Assembly (NCBI GenBank): GCA_018895795.1
Contig: JAHINZ010000256.1
Location: 1 to 11,755, forward strand
Reading direction: 5' to 3'
Length of the DNA stretch: 11,755 nucleotides
From: Alphaproteobacteria bacterium
GTDB taxonomy: Bacteria > Pseudomonadota > Alphaproteobacteria > Caulobacterales > Caulobacteraceae
Position numbers and translations under genes: made by a program. The notes under the pieces were generated by a model, which did no database searches, had not been told where the DNA came from, and was given only the letters and a program-made list of their open reading frames with translations. Below, piece after piece: positions 1 through 7,615 of the stretch (its first letter is position 1; each line of letters starts with the position of its first letter).

Positions 1-1239
1 GAAGTCGTCTCGCTCCTTCTGGCTGGCGTGCGGACCGACCAGCATGCCGTAGCCGCCCGAGGCGCCGACGGCCTTGACCACGTACTTGTCGAGATTGTCG
101 AGCACGTGTCCCAACTGGCGTGGTTCGCGGCAAAGGAAGGTCTCGATGTTGGGCAGGATGGCGTCCTCGCCCAGATAGTAGCGGATGATGTCGGGGACAT
201 AGGCGTAGACGGCCTTGTCGTCGGCGACGCCGGTGCCCGGCGCGTTGCAGATCACCACATTGCCGGCGCGATAGGCGTTGAACAGACCGGCGGCGCCGAG
301 AGAGCTGTCGCGGCGGAAGGTGAGGGGGTCGATGAAGTCGTCGTCGACCCGGCGATAGATCACATCCACCCGACGGATGCCGGTGGTGGTGCGCATATAG
401 ACCACGTTGTCATGGACCACGAGGTCGCGGCCCTCGACCAGGGGAACGCCCATCAGGCGCGCCAGATAGGCGTGCTCGTAATAGGCCGAATTATAGACGC
501 CCGGCGTCAGCACCACGACCTGAGGATTGGGCCGCCATTCGGGGCTCATGCTCTTGAGGGTGGACAGCAGCAGGTCGGGATAGCGCTCGACCGGGCGAAC
601 GCCCGCGGCGCGATAGGTGCCGGGAAAGGTGCGCTTGGCCGCGTCGCGATTGGCCAGCATATAGGAGACGCCGGAGGGGACCCGTAGATTGTCTTCCAGC
701 ACCGCGAACTGGCCGTCCTGGCAGCGGATCAGGTCGCTGCCGCAGACATTGGCATAGGCCTTGTGCGGCACATACAGGTGCTGCATTTCGCGGCGATAGG
801 ACGGCGCGCCCAGGACCAGGTCGCGGGGCACGACGCCATCCATCAGGATCTGCTGGTCGCCATAGATGTCGGCCAGGAACAGGTTCAGCGCCAGCAGGCG
901 CTGGGTCAGGCCCGCCTCGATCTTGGCCCACTCGTGGGCGGGGATGATGCGGGGGAACAGATCGGTGGGAATGATCCGCTCGGTGGTGTTTTCGCCGCCA
1001 TAGACGGTGAAGGTGATGCCCTGCAGCAGGAACGAGCGTTCCAGGGTCCGTTGCCGGCTGGCCAGATCGGCCCCGCCCAGCGTCGACATGCGGGCGTGCA
1101 GCGGATCGTAGTGCGCGCGCACGGCGCCGTCGGGCGCGAACATCTCATCATAGGCGATGCCCGGCAGGTACGCGGCCTCCGTCATGGGCAGGGTCGGGGT
1201 CTCGAGATTCTTGATGTTCGCCGCCACGCTTTTGTCCAC
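1..1239 (-). CDS. Circularly permuted ATP-grasp protein (COG2308 / DUF404-DUF407 type), C-terminus cut by window edge
   Basis: Reading the minus strand gives 413 uninterrupted codons to the window edge. Family members are roughly 470-480 residues, so about 60-70 residues are missing. Visible hallmarks are YDEMF and the HYDPL segment near residues 30-50, EDNLRVPSGVSYML at about 182-195, DFIDPL, and a glycine-rich KAVGASGGYG segment near 389-398 that resembles an ATP-grasp nucleotide loop. ATP-grasp enzymes join a carboxylate to an amine or thiol using ATP. The substrate of this family is not established, and I assign none. There is no signal peptide, so it is probably cytosolic. In many proteobacteria the next genes are an alpha-E (DUF403) protein and a transglutaminase-like protein; here they would lie beyond the left edge. 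The GTG start at 1239 has AAGG about 9 nt upstream. The alternative is ATG at 1185, removing 18 residues. Family assignment is firm; the start is less certain. Confidence 0.88.
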   Translation of the reverse strand, partial: MDKSVAANIKNLETPTLPMTEAAYLPGIAYDEMFAPDGAVRAHYDPLHARMSTLGGADLASRQRTLERSFLLQGITFTVYGGENTTERIIPTDLFPRIIPAHEWAKIEAGLTQRLLALNLFLADIYGDQQILMDGVVPRDLVLGAPSYRREMQHLYVPHKAYANVCGSDLIRCQDGQFAVLEDNLRVPSGVSYMLANRDAAKRTFPGTYRAAGVRPVERYPDLLLSTLKSMSPEWRPNPQVVVLTPGVYNSAYYEHAYLARLMGVPLVEGRDLVVHDNVVYMRTTTGIRRVDVIYRRVDDDFIDPLTFRRDSSLGAAGLFNAYRAGNVVICNAPGTGVADDKAVYAYVPDIIRYYLGEDAILPNIETFLCREPRQLGHVLDNLDKYVVKAVGASGGYGMLVGPHASQKERDDF

Positions 1240-1484
1240 GTCTATTCGCCTTGGGTCTGTCGAGTGCGACGCGCCGTGACCAACCCTAGAACGTCGCGAG
1301 GCTCGATGTCGGCGATTTTCGCCATCGCCGCGTCAATGCGCAGGACTGCTTAACATTTGGGCGCCTTTTATCGGGCGAGGGAAGCGGCGGCTGTCCGTCA
1401 TCGGTCGCATTTCCGATCGTGACAGCGGCGAGACCGACGACTACAGGGGGGAGTGGGGGCGCTCCGCGCGGGGAATACGGTTTG
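1240..1484. promoter_or_regulatory. Divergent intergenic region between the ATP-grasp gene and tamA
   Basis: About 245 bp separate the two divergent starts, so both promoters should lie here. On the minus strand a TTGACGC (bases 1336 down to 1330) matches the -35 element known for Caulobacter housekeeping promoters. No convincing GCTANAWC-type -10 element follows at the right distance, so this is only a candidate. On the plus strand the AT-richer stretch 1346-1372 (GCTTAACATTT, then CTTTTAT) is the likeliest core-promoter area for tamA. A short inverted repeat, GGCGA-TTT-TCGCC, sits at 1311-1323. No small gene with a credible start and ribosome site was seen. Confidence 0.35.
1470..1475 (+). 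promoter_or_regulatory. Ribosome binding site that decides the tamA start
   Basis: GGGGAA lies 9 nt upstream of the GTG at 1485 and 6 nt from a TTG at 1482. The frame stays open back to a GTG at 1419. Starting there would place about 22 Gly/Thr/Pro-rich residues in front of the signal peptide, so the 1485 start is preferred. Confidence 0.5.
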
Positions 1485-3266
1485 GTGCGTAGACGACTAG
1501 CCCTCTGGATCGGGACAGTGGCGGTAATGGCCGCCGGGTCAGCCGTGGCGGACGAACCGTCAGCGACGATTTCCGGTGTCGATGACAGGGCCCTGCGCGA
1601 AGCCATTCAGCGCGTGCTCGCCCAGTCCAAGGCCTTGCCGCAAAGCCGCGCTGAAGCGCGGCGACGCGCGCGCGCGGCCGGCGAGGACGTCGTCGCGGTG
1701 CTCCGCGCCGAGGGCTATTACGCCTATGCGGTTGAACCGGACATCAGCGAGGGCGATCCGCCGCTGGCCGAGGTCAAGGTCGCGCCGGGACCGATCTTCG
1801 TCCTGGCCGATCCCAACATCGCCTGGCGCGGCGTCAAGCCCGACAACAACGTCATCCAGTGGGCCCTGTCGGCGATGCAGCTGACCCCCGGGGAGCCCGG
1901 CCGCGCGGCGGACATCCTGGCCGCCGAGGGGCGGGTGATCGCTCGGGTCAGCCAATTGGGCTATGCCGACGTCGCGGCCGAGCCGCGCGAGGTCATCGTT
2001 GATCATGCCGACCACACCGTGCGCCCCACCTTCAACATCGCCGCGGGCGAGCTCACGCGGCTGGACGGGGTCGAGGTCGTCACCAAGGGGCGCAGCAATC
2101 CGGCCTGGGTGAACCGCCTCGCGCCGTGGAAGTCGGGCGATGTCTATAATCCCGAGATCGTCGCCGAACTGGAGCGGCGCCTGCGGGACACGGCGGTGTA
2201 CGACTCGGTTTCGGTGGCGCTGTCGCCGCGCGACAAGACCCGCGCCGACGGCTTGCGGCCGATCATGGTCAGCCTGACCGACCGACCGGCGCGCACCGTG
2301 GAATTGAGCGCGGGCTATTCAACCAGCGAAGGCCCCGGCGTCGACGCGCGCTGGATCCGCTACAATCGCCTGCGTCGCGCCGACACCACCACCTATACCG
2401 CCCGCCTGGCCAAGCTGGAGCAGCGGCTGGGGGGCGAGGTCGCTCTGCCGCACTGGCGCAAGCCGCAGCAGACCCTGAAACTGAATGGCGCGGTGTTTCG
2501 CGAAACGACCAGCGCCTATGACGAGACGGGCGCGACGATCAGCGCCGACGTCACCCAACGTCGCAAGGCGACCTCTTATCGCACCTATGGCGTCGCCCTG
2601 GACCTGTCGCAGTCGCAGCAGTTGGCGGCGACCACCGGGACTTCGGTCAGACAGACCCTGAACCTGGCCACGCTGACCGGCCTCGGAGCGTTCGCCAAGG
2701 ATCAGTCCGACAATATTCTCGATCCGACGCGGGGCTGGCGGTTCGAGGCGCGGGCGGAACCGACGGCGATCCTGGGGGACACCTCGCTGGCCTATCTGCG
2801 GGCGCAGGTCCAGGGCTCGGCCTATCTGCCGTTCGGCGACGACGCCAAGACCGTGCTGGCCGGACGGGTCAAGCTGGGCGCCATCTTCGGCGGGCAGATT
2901 TCCGAGGTTCCGGCGTCTCGTCGGTTCTATGCCGGCGGCGGCGGGTCGGTGCGGGGCTACGCCTATCAGGCCATTGGCCCGCGCCTATCCGACAACACGC
3001 CCCAGGGCGGGGTGTCGCTGGTGGAAACCTCTTTCGAAGTTCGTCACCGCTTCACGGCGCGGTGGGGCGGGGTCGCCTTTATCGACGCGGGCGCCGTCGG
3101 CCCCCAGCAAAAGCCCGATCCCAAGGACTTCCGCTTCGGTGCCGGCCTGGGTGTTCGCTATGATCTGGGCTTCGGCCCGATCCGCGCCGACATCGCCCTG
3201 CCGCTGGGCAAGCGTTCCGGCGATCCGGCCTTTCAGATCTATATCAGCATCGGGCAGAGCTTTTGA
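1485..3266 (+). CDS. tamA: Translocation and assembly module outer-membrane protein TamA (Omp85 family)
   Basis: TamA is the outer-membrane barrel of the translocation and assembly module; it partners with TamB and is implicated in outer-membrane protein and autotransporter assembly. The predicted product has 593 residues, close to E. coli TamA (577). A signal peptide is clear: VRRR, then a hydrophobic run (LALWIGTVAVMAAG), then an AVA-D cleavage site at about 22/23. Three POTRA-like segments follow at roughly 27-115, 117-195 and 196-268. The rest is an Omp85 barrel carrying the diagnostic loop-6 motif, RRFYAGGG at 479-486 and SVRGY at 488-492. It ends in QSF, with the terminal phenylalanine typical of barrel proteins. 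The start was chosen from the signal peptide and the GGGGAA site. GTG at 1419 (615 residues) and TTG at 1482 are alternatives. The stop overlaps the tamB start by 4 nt. POTRA borders are estimates. Confidence 0.92.
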   Translation: MRRRLALWIGTVAVMAAGSAVADEPSATISGVDDRALREAIQRVLAQSKALPQSRAEARRRARAAGEDVVAVLRAEGYYAYAVEPDISEGDPPLAEVKVAPGPIFVLADPNIAWRGVKPDNNVIQWALSAMQLTPGEPGRAADILAAEGRVIARVSQLGYADVAAEPREVIVDHADHTVRPTFNIAAGELTRLDGVEVVTKGRSNPAWVNRLAPWKSGDVYNPEIVAELERRLRDTAVYDSVSVALSPRDKTRADGLRPIMVSLTDRPARTVELSAGYSTSEGPGVDARWIRYNRLRRADTTTYTARLAKLEQRLGGEVALPHWRKPQQTLKLNGAVFRETTSAYDETGATISADVTQRRKATSYRTYGVALDLSQSQQLAATTGTSVRQTLNLATLTGLGAFAKDQSDNILDPTRGWRFEARAEPTAILGDTSLAYLRAQVQGSAYLPFGDDAKTVLAGRVKLGAIFGGQISEVPASRRFYAGGGGSVRGYAYQAIGPRLSDNTPQGGVSLVETSFEVRHRFTARWGGVAFIDAGAVGPQQKPDPKDFRFGAGLGVRYDLGFGPIRADIALPLGKRSGDPAFQIYISIGQSF

Positions 3267-6200
3267 CCGACGCGCCTGAACATCCCGAGCCTCTGACGCC
3301 GGTGGAAGCGACGGTCGAGACCGTCGTCGAGGGCGTCAAGCGCGTCGGCGGCCCCGGCTGGCTGATGATCTCGGCGGTGGTGCTGGTCACCATCGTAGCG
3401 CTGTTTTTCGGCGGCCTGCGCTATGTGCCGATCACGCCGCCGGGCCGGATGTTCCTGGAAGCCCGCGCCAGCGGCCTGAAGCTCGGCAGCATCGGCCGGC
3501 TCAGGATCGAAGGTCTGACGGGCGATATCTGGAAAGACTTCTCGGTCCGCCGCCTGACCATCATCGATGAGCAGGGCGTTTGGCTGGAGGCGCACGATGT
3601 CCGCGTGGTCTGGCGTCCGACCGAGCTGATCGGGCGGCGGTTCCACGCCGATCGCGTGGACGCCCGCGAGGTCACCCTGCTGCGTCGGCCGACTTTCGCG
3701 CCCAAGGGAAAGTCCAGCGCCGCGCCGGTCTCGGTCGATCTGGACGCCTTCACCCTGAGACTGATCACCCGGCCGGCCTTCAGCGGGTCGGCGGGGGACT
3801 TCGATGTTTCCGGCGACTTCGAGATGGCGCGCCTGGGCGGCAAGATCGGCAAGGTCGCGGTGGCCAGCCGGCTGCACCCGGGCGACCATCTGACTCTGGA
3901 TTTCGATCTTGGGCGCAATGACACCCTTCGCCTGAACGCCGACGCGGTGGAGGCCGATGGCGGGGCCATCGCCGGCGCCCTGGGCCTGCCCGCCGACCGG
4001 TCCTTCGATCTGAAGGCCAAGGCCACGGGAACGATGAGCCAGGGCGCGTTCGAGATTGTCGCGCGCACCGGAAACCAGACCCCGCTCGACGCCAAGGGCG
4101 CCTGGACGCCCGAGGGCGGCTCGGCGCGCGGGCGGATCGATCTGGGCGCCTCCCGATATACCCGGCGACTGCAGTCGATGTTCGGTCCCGAGGCGGCGTT
4201 CACCCTCGACGGTCACAAGGCGCAAGGCGGGCTTTTTGATCTGACGACCCATGTCCGCGCCGAGAACCTGATCCTGGATTCGCGGGGCCTTGCCGACATC
4301 GGCAAGAAGAAGACCGGGCCCGACGGCCTGCCGTTCACCGCGCATATCGGCTCCCTGAAGCGCATCGTCTCGATTCCGGAGATGGGAACGGGACTGGCCA
4401 AGGGCGTCTTCCGTCTGGAGCCCGGCGGCTTCTCGGTGGAGGGCGACGCCGACGTCGCCGACCTGTCGTTGCTGGGCTATCGGCTGGCGCGCGCCAAGGG
4501 GCCGGCTCTGGTGCGATGGTCCAAGGGCGAACTGACGATCAAGGCCCAGGCGGCCGGCTCGGGCGGGGCCGGCGGGGGCTTGCTGGCCCCCTTGGGTGTC
4601 GCGCCCGCGGCGACGTTCGACGGCGTGCGCGTGAAGGGCGGCCAGTTCCTGATCCGGTCGGCGAAGATCACGGCGCCTAATCTGGTGGTGACGGGCGAGG
4701 GGCAGCGCGGGATTCTGGGCGGTCTCAGCTTCAAGGGCGACGCGCGGGTCGCCAGCCTGGCCCCGATCCGGGCCGGAGCCCACGGCAAGCTGATCGCGCG
4801 ATGGTCGGCCGGCAGTTCCAGCGGCAGACCGTGGGACTTCACGGTCGACGCCAAGGGCGAAGACTTCGCGGTGGGACTGGGCGAACTGGACCGGTTGCTG
4901 GGCCAGACGCCCCGGCTGACCGGTAAGGGGGCGTGGAGCAACGGGACCTTGTCGATCGCCAACGCCAAGCTCAACGGCGCGGCGGTCGAGCTGCGCACCT
5001 CCGGCCAGATGCCGCGCGGCGGCGGGTTGGACTTCAAGCTGAACTGGACGGCCACAGGGCCGTTCCGCGCGGGCCCGATCGAGGTCGCGGGCACGGCCAA
5101 GGGCGACGGCGCGGTCACCGGCGCCTTGTCCGCGCCGAAGGCGGACCTGACGGCGGACTTCGATTCGATCGATGTGCCCAAGCTGCCCCTGACCAAGGCC
5201 CGACTGCATCTGACCTTCGCGCGGACCGCGAAGGGCGCCGACGGCGTGGCGCGGTTGACCGGCCAGAGCGCCTATGGGCCGGCGAGGGCGGGGGCGGCCT
5301 TCCGCTTCGCGTCCGACGGCCTTGATCTCAGCGATGTGGATATCGACGCGGGCGGGGCCAAGGCCTCGGGGTCGGTCTCCCTGCGCGGCCGCCGTCCCGC
5401 TTCGGCGGACCTGAAGGTGGCGGTGGGGCCTGGCGCCTTCCTGCCCCAGGGCAAGGTGTCGGGATCGGCTCGGATCGTCGATGCGCCGGGCGGCGCGCGG
5501 GCGAGCCTGGACTTGACGGCCGAGGGCGTCACCAGTGGGACCTGGTCGCTGCGCACGGCGCGGATCAAGGCCGACGGCCCGATGGCCAAGCTGCCCCTGA
5601 CCTTCGACGCCCAGGGCTTGGCGCCCGGCGGCCGCTGGCGCCTGTCGGGCTCCGGCGCCCTGGCCCAGCTGGCGGACGACTACATCCTGTCGCTCGACGG
5701 CATGGGGCGCATGGGGCGAACCGAGGTCAAGACTCGCGAGACCGCCAGCCTTCGCTTCGGCGGCGCGGTCACGACCACCCGGCTGCGCTTGCTGGCCGGG
5801 GAGGGACAGGCCGACCTCGACGCCGAGCTGGGCGGCGAAGGCGTCAATCTGAAAGCCAGGCTGGCCGGCGTCAGTCTGACCGCCTTTGATCCCGACCTGG
5901 CGGGCGACATCGATGGAACCTTCAACCTGCATGGCCAGGGTGACACCGTGCTGGGGGATTTCGCGGCCAAGCTGACCGGCGCGCGCGAACGGGGCTCCAA
6001 GATCGAGCAGTCGCTGGATGCGCGGATCAGCGGCGAGCTGCGCGACCAGGTCTTGACCATCGCGGCCGACGGCGCGAACCGGCACGGCCTGACGTCCGAG
6101 GCGCGCCTGACCCTGCCCGCCGTGGCGTCGGCCAAGCCCTTGCACCTGGCGATCGACCGCACCCGGCCGATGAAAGGGACCTTCCGCGCCCAGGGCGAGA

Positions 6201-7444
6201 TCAAGCCGCTGTGGGATCTGCTGCTGGGGCCGGAACGGTCGCTATCGGGCAAGATCGACGCCGAGGGCGCCCTGGCCGGCACGCTGGCCGATCCGCGCAT
6301 CGTGGGGCGCGCCTCCCTGGACAACGGCGGCTTCGAGGAAGGCCAGACCGGCCTGCGCCTTCGCAACATCACGCTGCGCATGACCCTGGCCGACAACGCC
6401 ATCGATGTCGGTCAGGCCACCGCCGAGGACGGTCTGGGCGGGTCGCTGGCCGGCGACGGCCGTATCAGCCTCGCCCGCGACGGCGTCAGCAGCTTCAAGC
6501 TGGACCTCAAGGGGTTCCAGCTGATCAACAATGATCTGGCCACCGCGACGGCCACGGGGCAGGCCACGGTCAATCGCTCCGCCGACGGCAAGGTCAAGCT
6601 CAGCGGCGCCCTGACGATCGATCGCGCCGACGTCTCGGCCCAGAGCAAGACCCCGTCCGGGGTCGTCAATATGGACGTCATCGAACGCAATCGACCCGCC
6701 GACCTAGACCAGGGCGTTCAGCCGCGTCGGGCTAGCCCGGGCGGCGGCATCGCGCTCGACATCGACCTGAAGGCGCCGCGCCGCGTGTTCGTCAAAGGCC
6801 GCGGCCTCGACGTCGAACTGTCGCTCGACGCCCATGTCGGCGGCTCGTCGTTCTCGCCCCGCCTCGACGGCGTCGCGCGGATGGTGCGTGGTGAGTACGA
6901 CTTTGCCGGAAAGCGTTTTGAGTTCGACGACAACGGCGTGGTCACGCTGTCGACCCAGCTCGACCACATCCGTCTGAACCTCAGCGCGCGCCGCGAGGAT
7001 ACGACCCTGACCGCCGTGGTTCAGATCCAGGGCACGGCCGCCAAGCCGGAGATCACCCTGACCTCGACGCCGGAACTGCCCAGCGACGAGGTGTTGAGCC
7101 AGGTGTTGTTCGGCGCGTCAGCGGCTCAGTTGTCGCCGATCGAAGCCGCGCAACTGGCCTCCGCCCTGGCGGCCCTGGCCGGCGGCGGCGGGTTCGACGT
7201 GATCGGCAACCTGCGCAGCTTCGCCCGCCTGGACCGCTTGTCGTTCGCCGAGAGCGCTGCGGGCGTCACGGTCGCGGGCGGCAAGTATCTGACCGACGAC
7301 GTCTATCTGGAACTGATCGGCGGCGGTCGCACTGGCCCCGAGGCGCAGGTCGAGTGGCGCATCCGTCGTCGTTTGTCGCTGGTGTCCCGGATCGGCGGCC
7401 AGGGCGACGCAAAGCTTTCCGTCCGCTGGCGAAAGGACTATTAG
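3263..7444 (+). CDS. tamB: Translocation and assembly module inner-membrane protein TamB
   Basis: TamB is an AsmA-like, bridge-shaped periplasmic protein anchored in the inner membrane. It works with TamA and, in enterobacteria, has been linked to phospholipid transport to the outer membrane. The 1393-residue product is somewhat longer than E. coli TamB (1259). One transmembrane segment is visible at about 32-52 (WLMISAVVLVTIVALFFGG), with the N-terminus predicted cytoplasmic. A long region follows of repeating beta-strand character, rich in Gly, Ala and Asp, as expected of the groove-like fold. The C-terminal TamB/DUF490 domain covers about 1000-1393, including DEVLSQVLFG near 1275-1284 and a terminal RWRKDY. 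The start is TTG at 3263, inside the tamA stop (TTGA). GTG at 3302 is possible. ATG at 3365 would cut into the membrane anchor and is unlikely. Synteny with tamA confirms the call. Confidence 0.93.
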   Translation: MTDAPEHPEPLTPVEATVETVVEGVKRVGGPGWLMISAVVLVTIVALFFGGLRYVPITPPGRMFLEARASGLKLGSIGRLRIEGLTGDIWKDFSVRRLTIIDEQGVWLEAHDVRVVWRPTELIGRRFHADRVDAREVTLLRRPTFAPKGKSSAAPVSVDLDAFTLRLITRPAFSGSAGDFDVSGDFEMARLGGKIGKVAVASRLHPGDHLTLDFDLGRNDTLRLNADAVEADGGAIAGALGLPADRSFDLKAKATGTMSQGAFEIVARTGNQTPLDAKGAWTPEGGSARGRIDLGASRYTRRLQSMFGPEAAFTLDGHKAQGGLFDLTTHVRAENLILDSRGLADIGKKKTGPDGLPFTAHIGSLKRIVSIPEMGTGLAKGVFRLEPGGFSVEGDADVADLSLLGYRLARAKGPALVRWSKGELTIKAQAAGSGGAGGGLLAPLGVAPAATFDGVRVKGGQFLIRSAKITAPNLVVTGEGQRGILGGLSFKGDARVASLAPIRAGAHGKLIARWSAGSSSGRPWDFTVDAKGEDFAVGLGELDRLLGQTPRLTGKGAWSNGTLSIANAKLNGAAVELRTSGQMPRGGGLDFKLNWTATGPFRAGPIEVAGTAKGDGAVTGALSAPKADLTADFDSIDVPKLPLTKARLHLTFARTAKGADGVARLTGQSAYGPARAGAAFRFASDGLDLSDVDIDAGGAKASGSVSLRGRRPASADLKVAVGPGAFLPQGKVSGSARIVDAPGGARASLDLTAEGVTSGTWSLRTARIKADGPMAKLPLTFDAQGLAPGGRWRLSGSGALAQLADDYILSLDGMGRMGRTEVKTRETASLRFGGAVTTTRLRLLAGEGQADLDAELGGEGVNLKARLAGVSLTAFDPDLAGDIDGTFNLHGQGDTVLGDFAAKLTGARERGSKIEQSLDARISGELRDQVLTIAADGANRHGLTSEARLTLPAVASAKPLHLAIDRTRPMKGTFRAQGEIKPLWDLLLGPERSLSGKIDAEGALAGTLADPRIVGRASLDNGGFEEGQTGLRLRNITLRMTLADNAIDVGQATAEDGLGGSLAGDGRISLARDGVSSFKLDLKGFQLINNDLATATATGQATVNRSADGKVKLSGALTIDRADVSAQSKTPSGVVNMDVIERNRPADLDQGVQPRRASPGGGIALDIDLKAPRRVFVKGRGLDVELSLDAHVGGSSFSPRLDGVARMVRGEYDFAGKRFEFDDNGVVTLSTQLDHIRLNLSARREDTTLTAVVQIQGTAAKPEITLTSTPELPSDEVLSQVLFGASAAQLSPIEAAQLASALAALAGGGGFDVIGNLRSFARLDRLSFAESAAGVTVAGGKYLTDDVYLELIGGGRTGPEAQVEWRIRRRLSLVSRIGGQGDAKLSVRWRKDY

Positions 7445-7472
7445 GGCTTATCCAGATCGACTGGATCATTCG

Positions 7473-7520
7473 GAACGTGACGGGCGCTGAAACCGGTTCC
7501 AGCTTTCAGCGGTCACGTTC
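7473..7520. repeat. 48-bp imperfect inverted repeat after tamB, possible terminator
   Basis: The left arm is GAACGTGAC (7473-7481), then GGGC, then GCTGAAA (7486-7492). The right arm is TTTCAGC (7504-7510), then G, then GTCACGTTC (7512-7520). That gives 16 paired bases around an asymmetric bulge and an 11-nt loop. It begins 28 bp after the tamB stop. The 3' side (TCGAGC) has no T-tract, so this is not a canonical intrinsic terminator. It could end or attenuate tamB transcription, stabilise an mRNA end, or be a dispersed intergenic repeat. A smaller inverted repeat, TCCAG-ATCGA-CTGGA, lies just upstream at 7451-7465. Confidence 0.55.
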
Positions 7521-7544
7521 TCGAGCAAGGCTGTTGCGCGGGCG

Positions 7545-7560
7545 CCTCGTCACCTCGTCA
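7545..7560. repeat. 8-bp perfect tandem repeat upstream of the ast operon
   Basis: CCTCGTCA occurs twice back to back (7545-7552 and 7553-7560), followed at once by GAGG, so CCTC-GTCA-GAGG (7553-7564) is also a short inverted repeat. It sits 56 bp before the first ast-block start codon. A regulator binding site is possible, but no known operator is recognised. Confidence 0.35.
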
Positions 7561-7603
7561 GAGGAAGCACGTTTTTCCCGCGGCCCTTGGTTATCATGAC
7601 TGA

Positions 7604-7610
7604 GGGAGGA
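7604..7610 (+). promoter_or_regulatory. Strong ribosome binding site of the M20 hydrolase gene
   Basis: GGGAGGA ends 5 nt before the ATG at 7616, a near-ideal Shine-Dalgarno site. It favours that ATG over the in-frame ATG two codons later (7622). It is the strongest such site in the window, consistent with the first gene of an operon. Confidence 0.75.
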
Positions 7611-7615
7611 ACTTC

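Noticed and set aside
28..687. A 219-codon plus-strand frame at the left end
   Set aside because: It is the codon-antiparallel shadow of the ATP-grasp gene, which reads cleanly on the minus strand with family motifs.
3239..6145. A 968-codon open frame on the minus strand opposite tamB
   Set aside because: Its codons lie exactly antiparallel to tamB codons, so it stays open simply because tamB lacks TTA, CTA and TCA codons over this stretch, which are rare in GC-rich genomes. Its translation is Arg/Gln/Ala/Gly-rich and low in complexity, with no recognisable domain, while the plus strand encodes a clear TamB.
7472..7498. GGAAC followed 17-18 nt later by CGGTT, resembling a general stress (EcfG/SigT) promoter
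   Set aside because: The -10 part does not match CGTT, and both elements fall inside the 48-bp inverted repeat, which explains the sequence better.
7445..7615. A possible small gene or RNA gene in the tamB-ast gap
   Set aside because: No start codon with a ribosome site leads to a credible short product, and no tRNA or known riboswitch core was recognised. Only the inverted and tandem repeats stand out.
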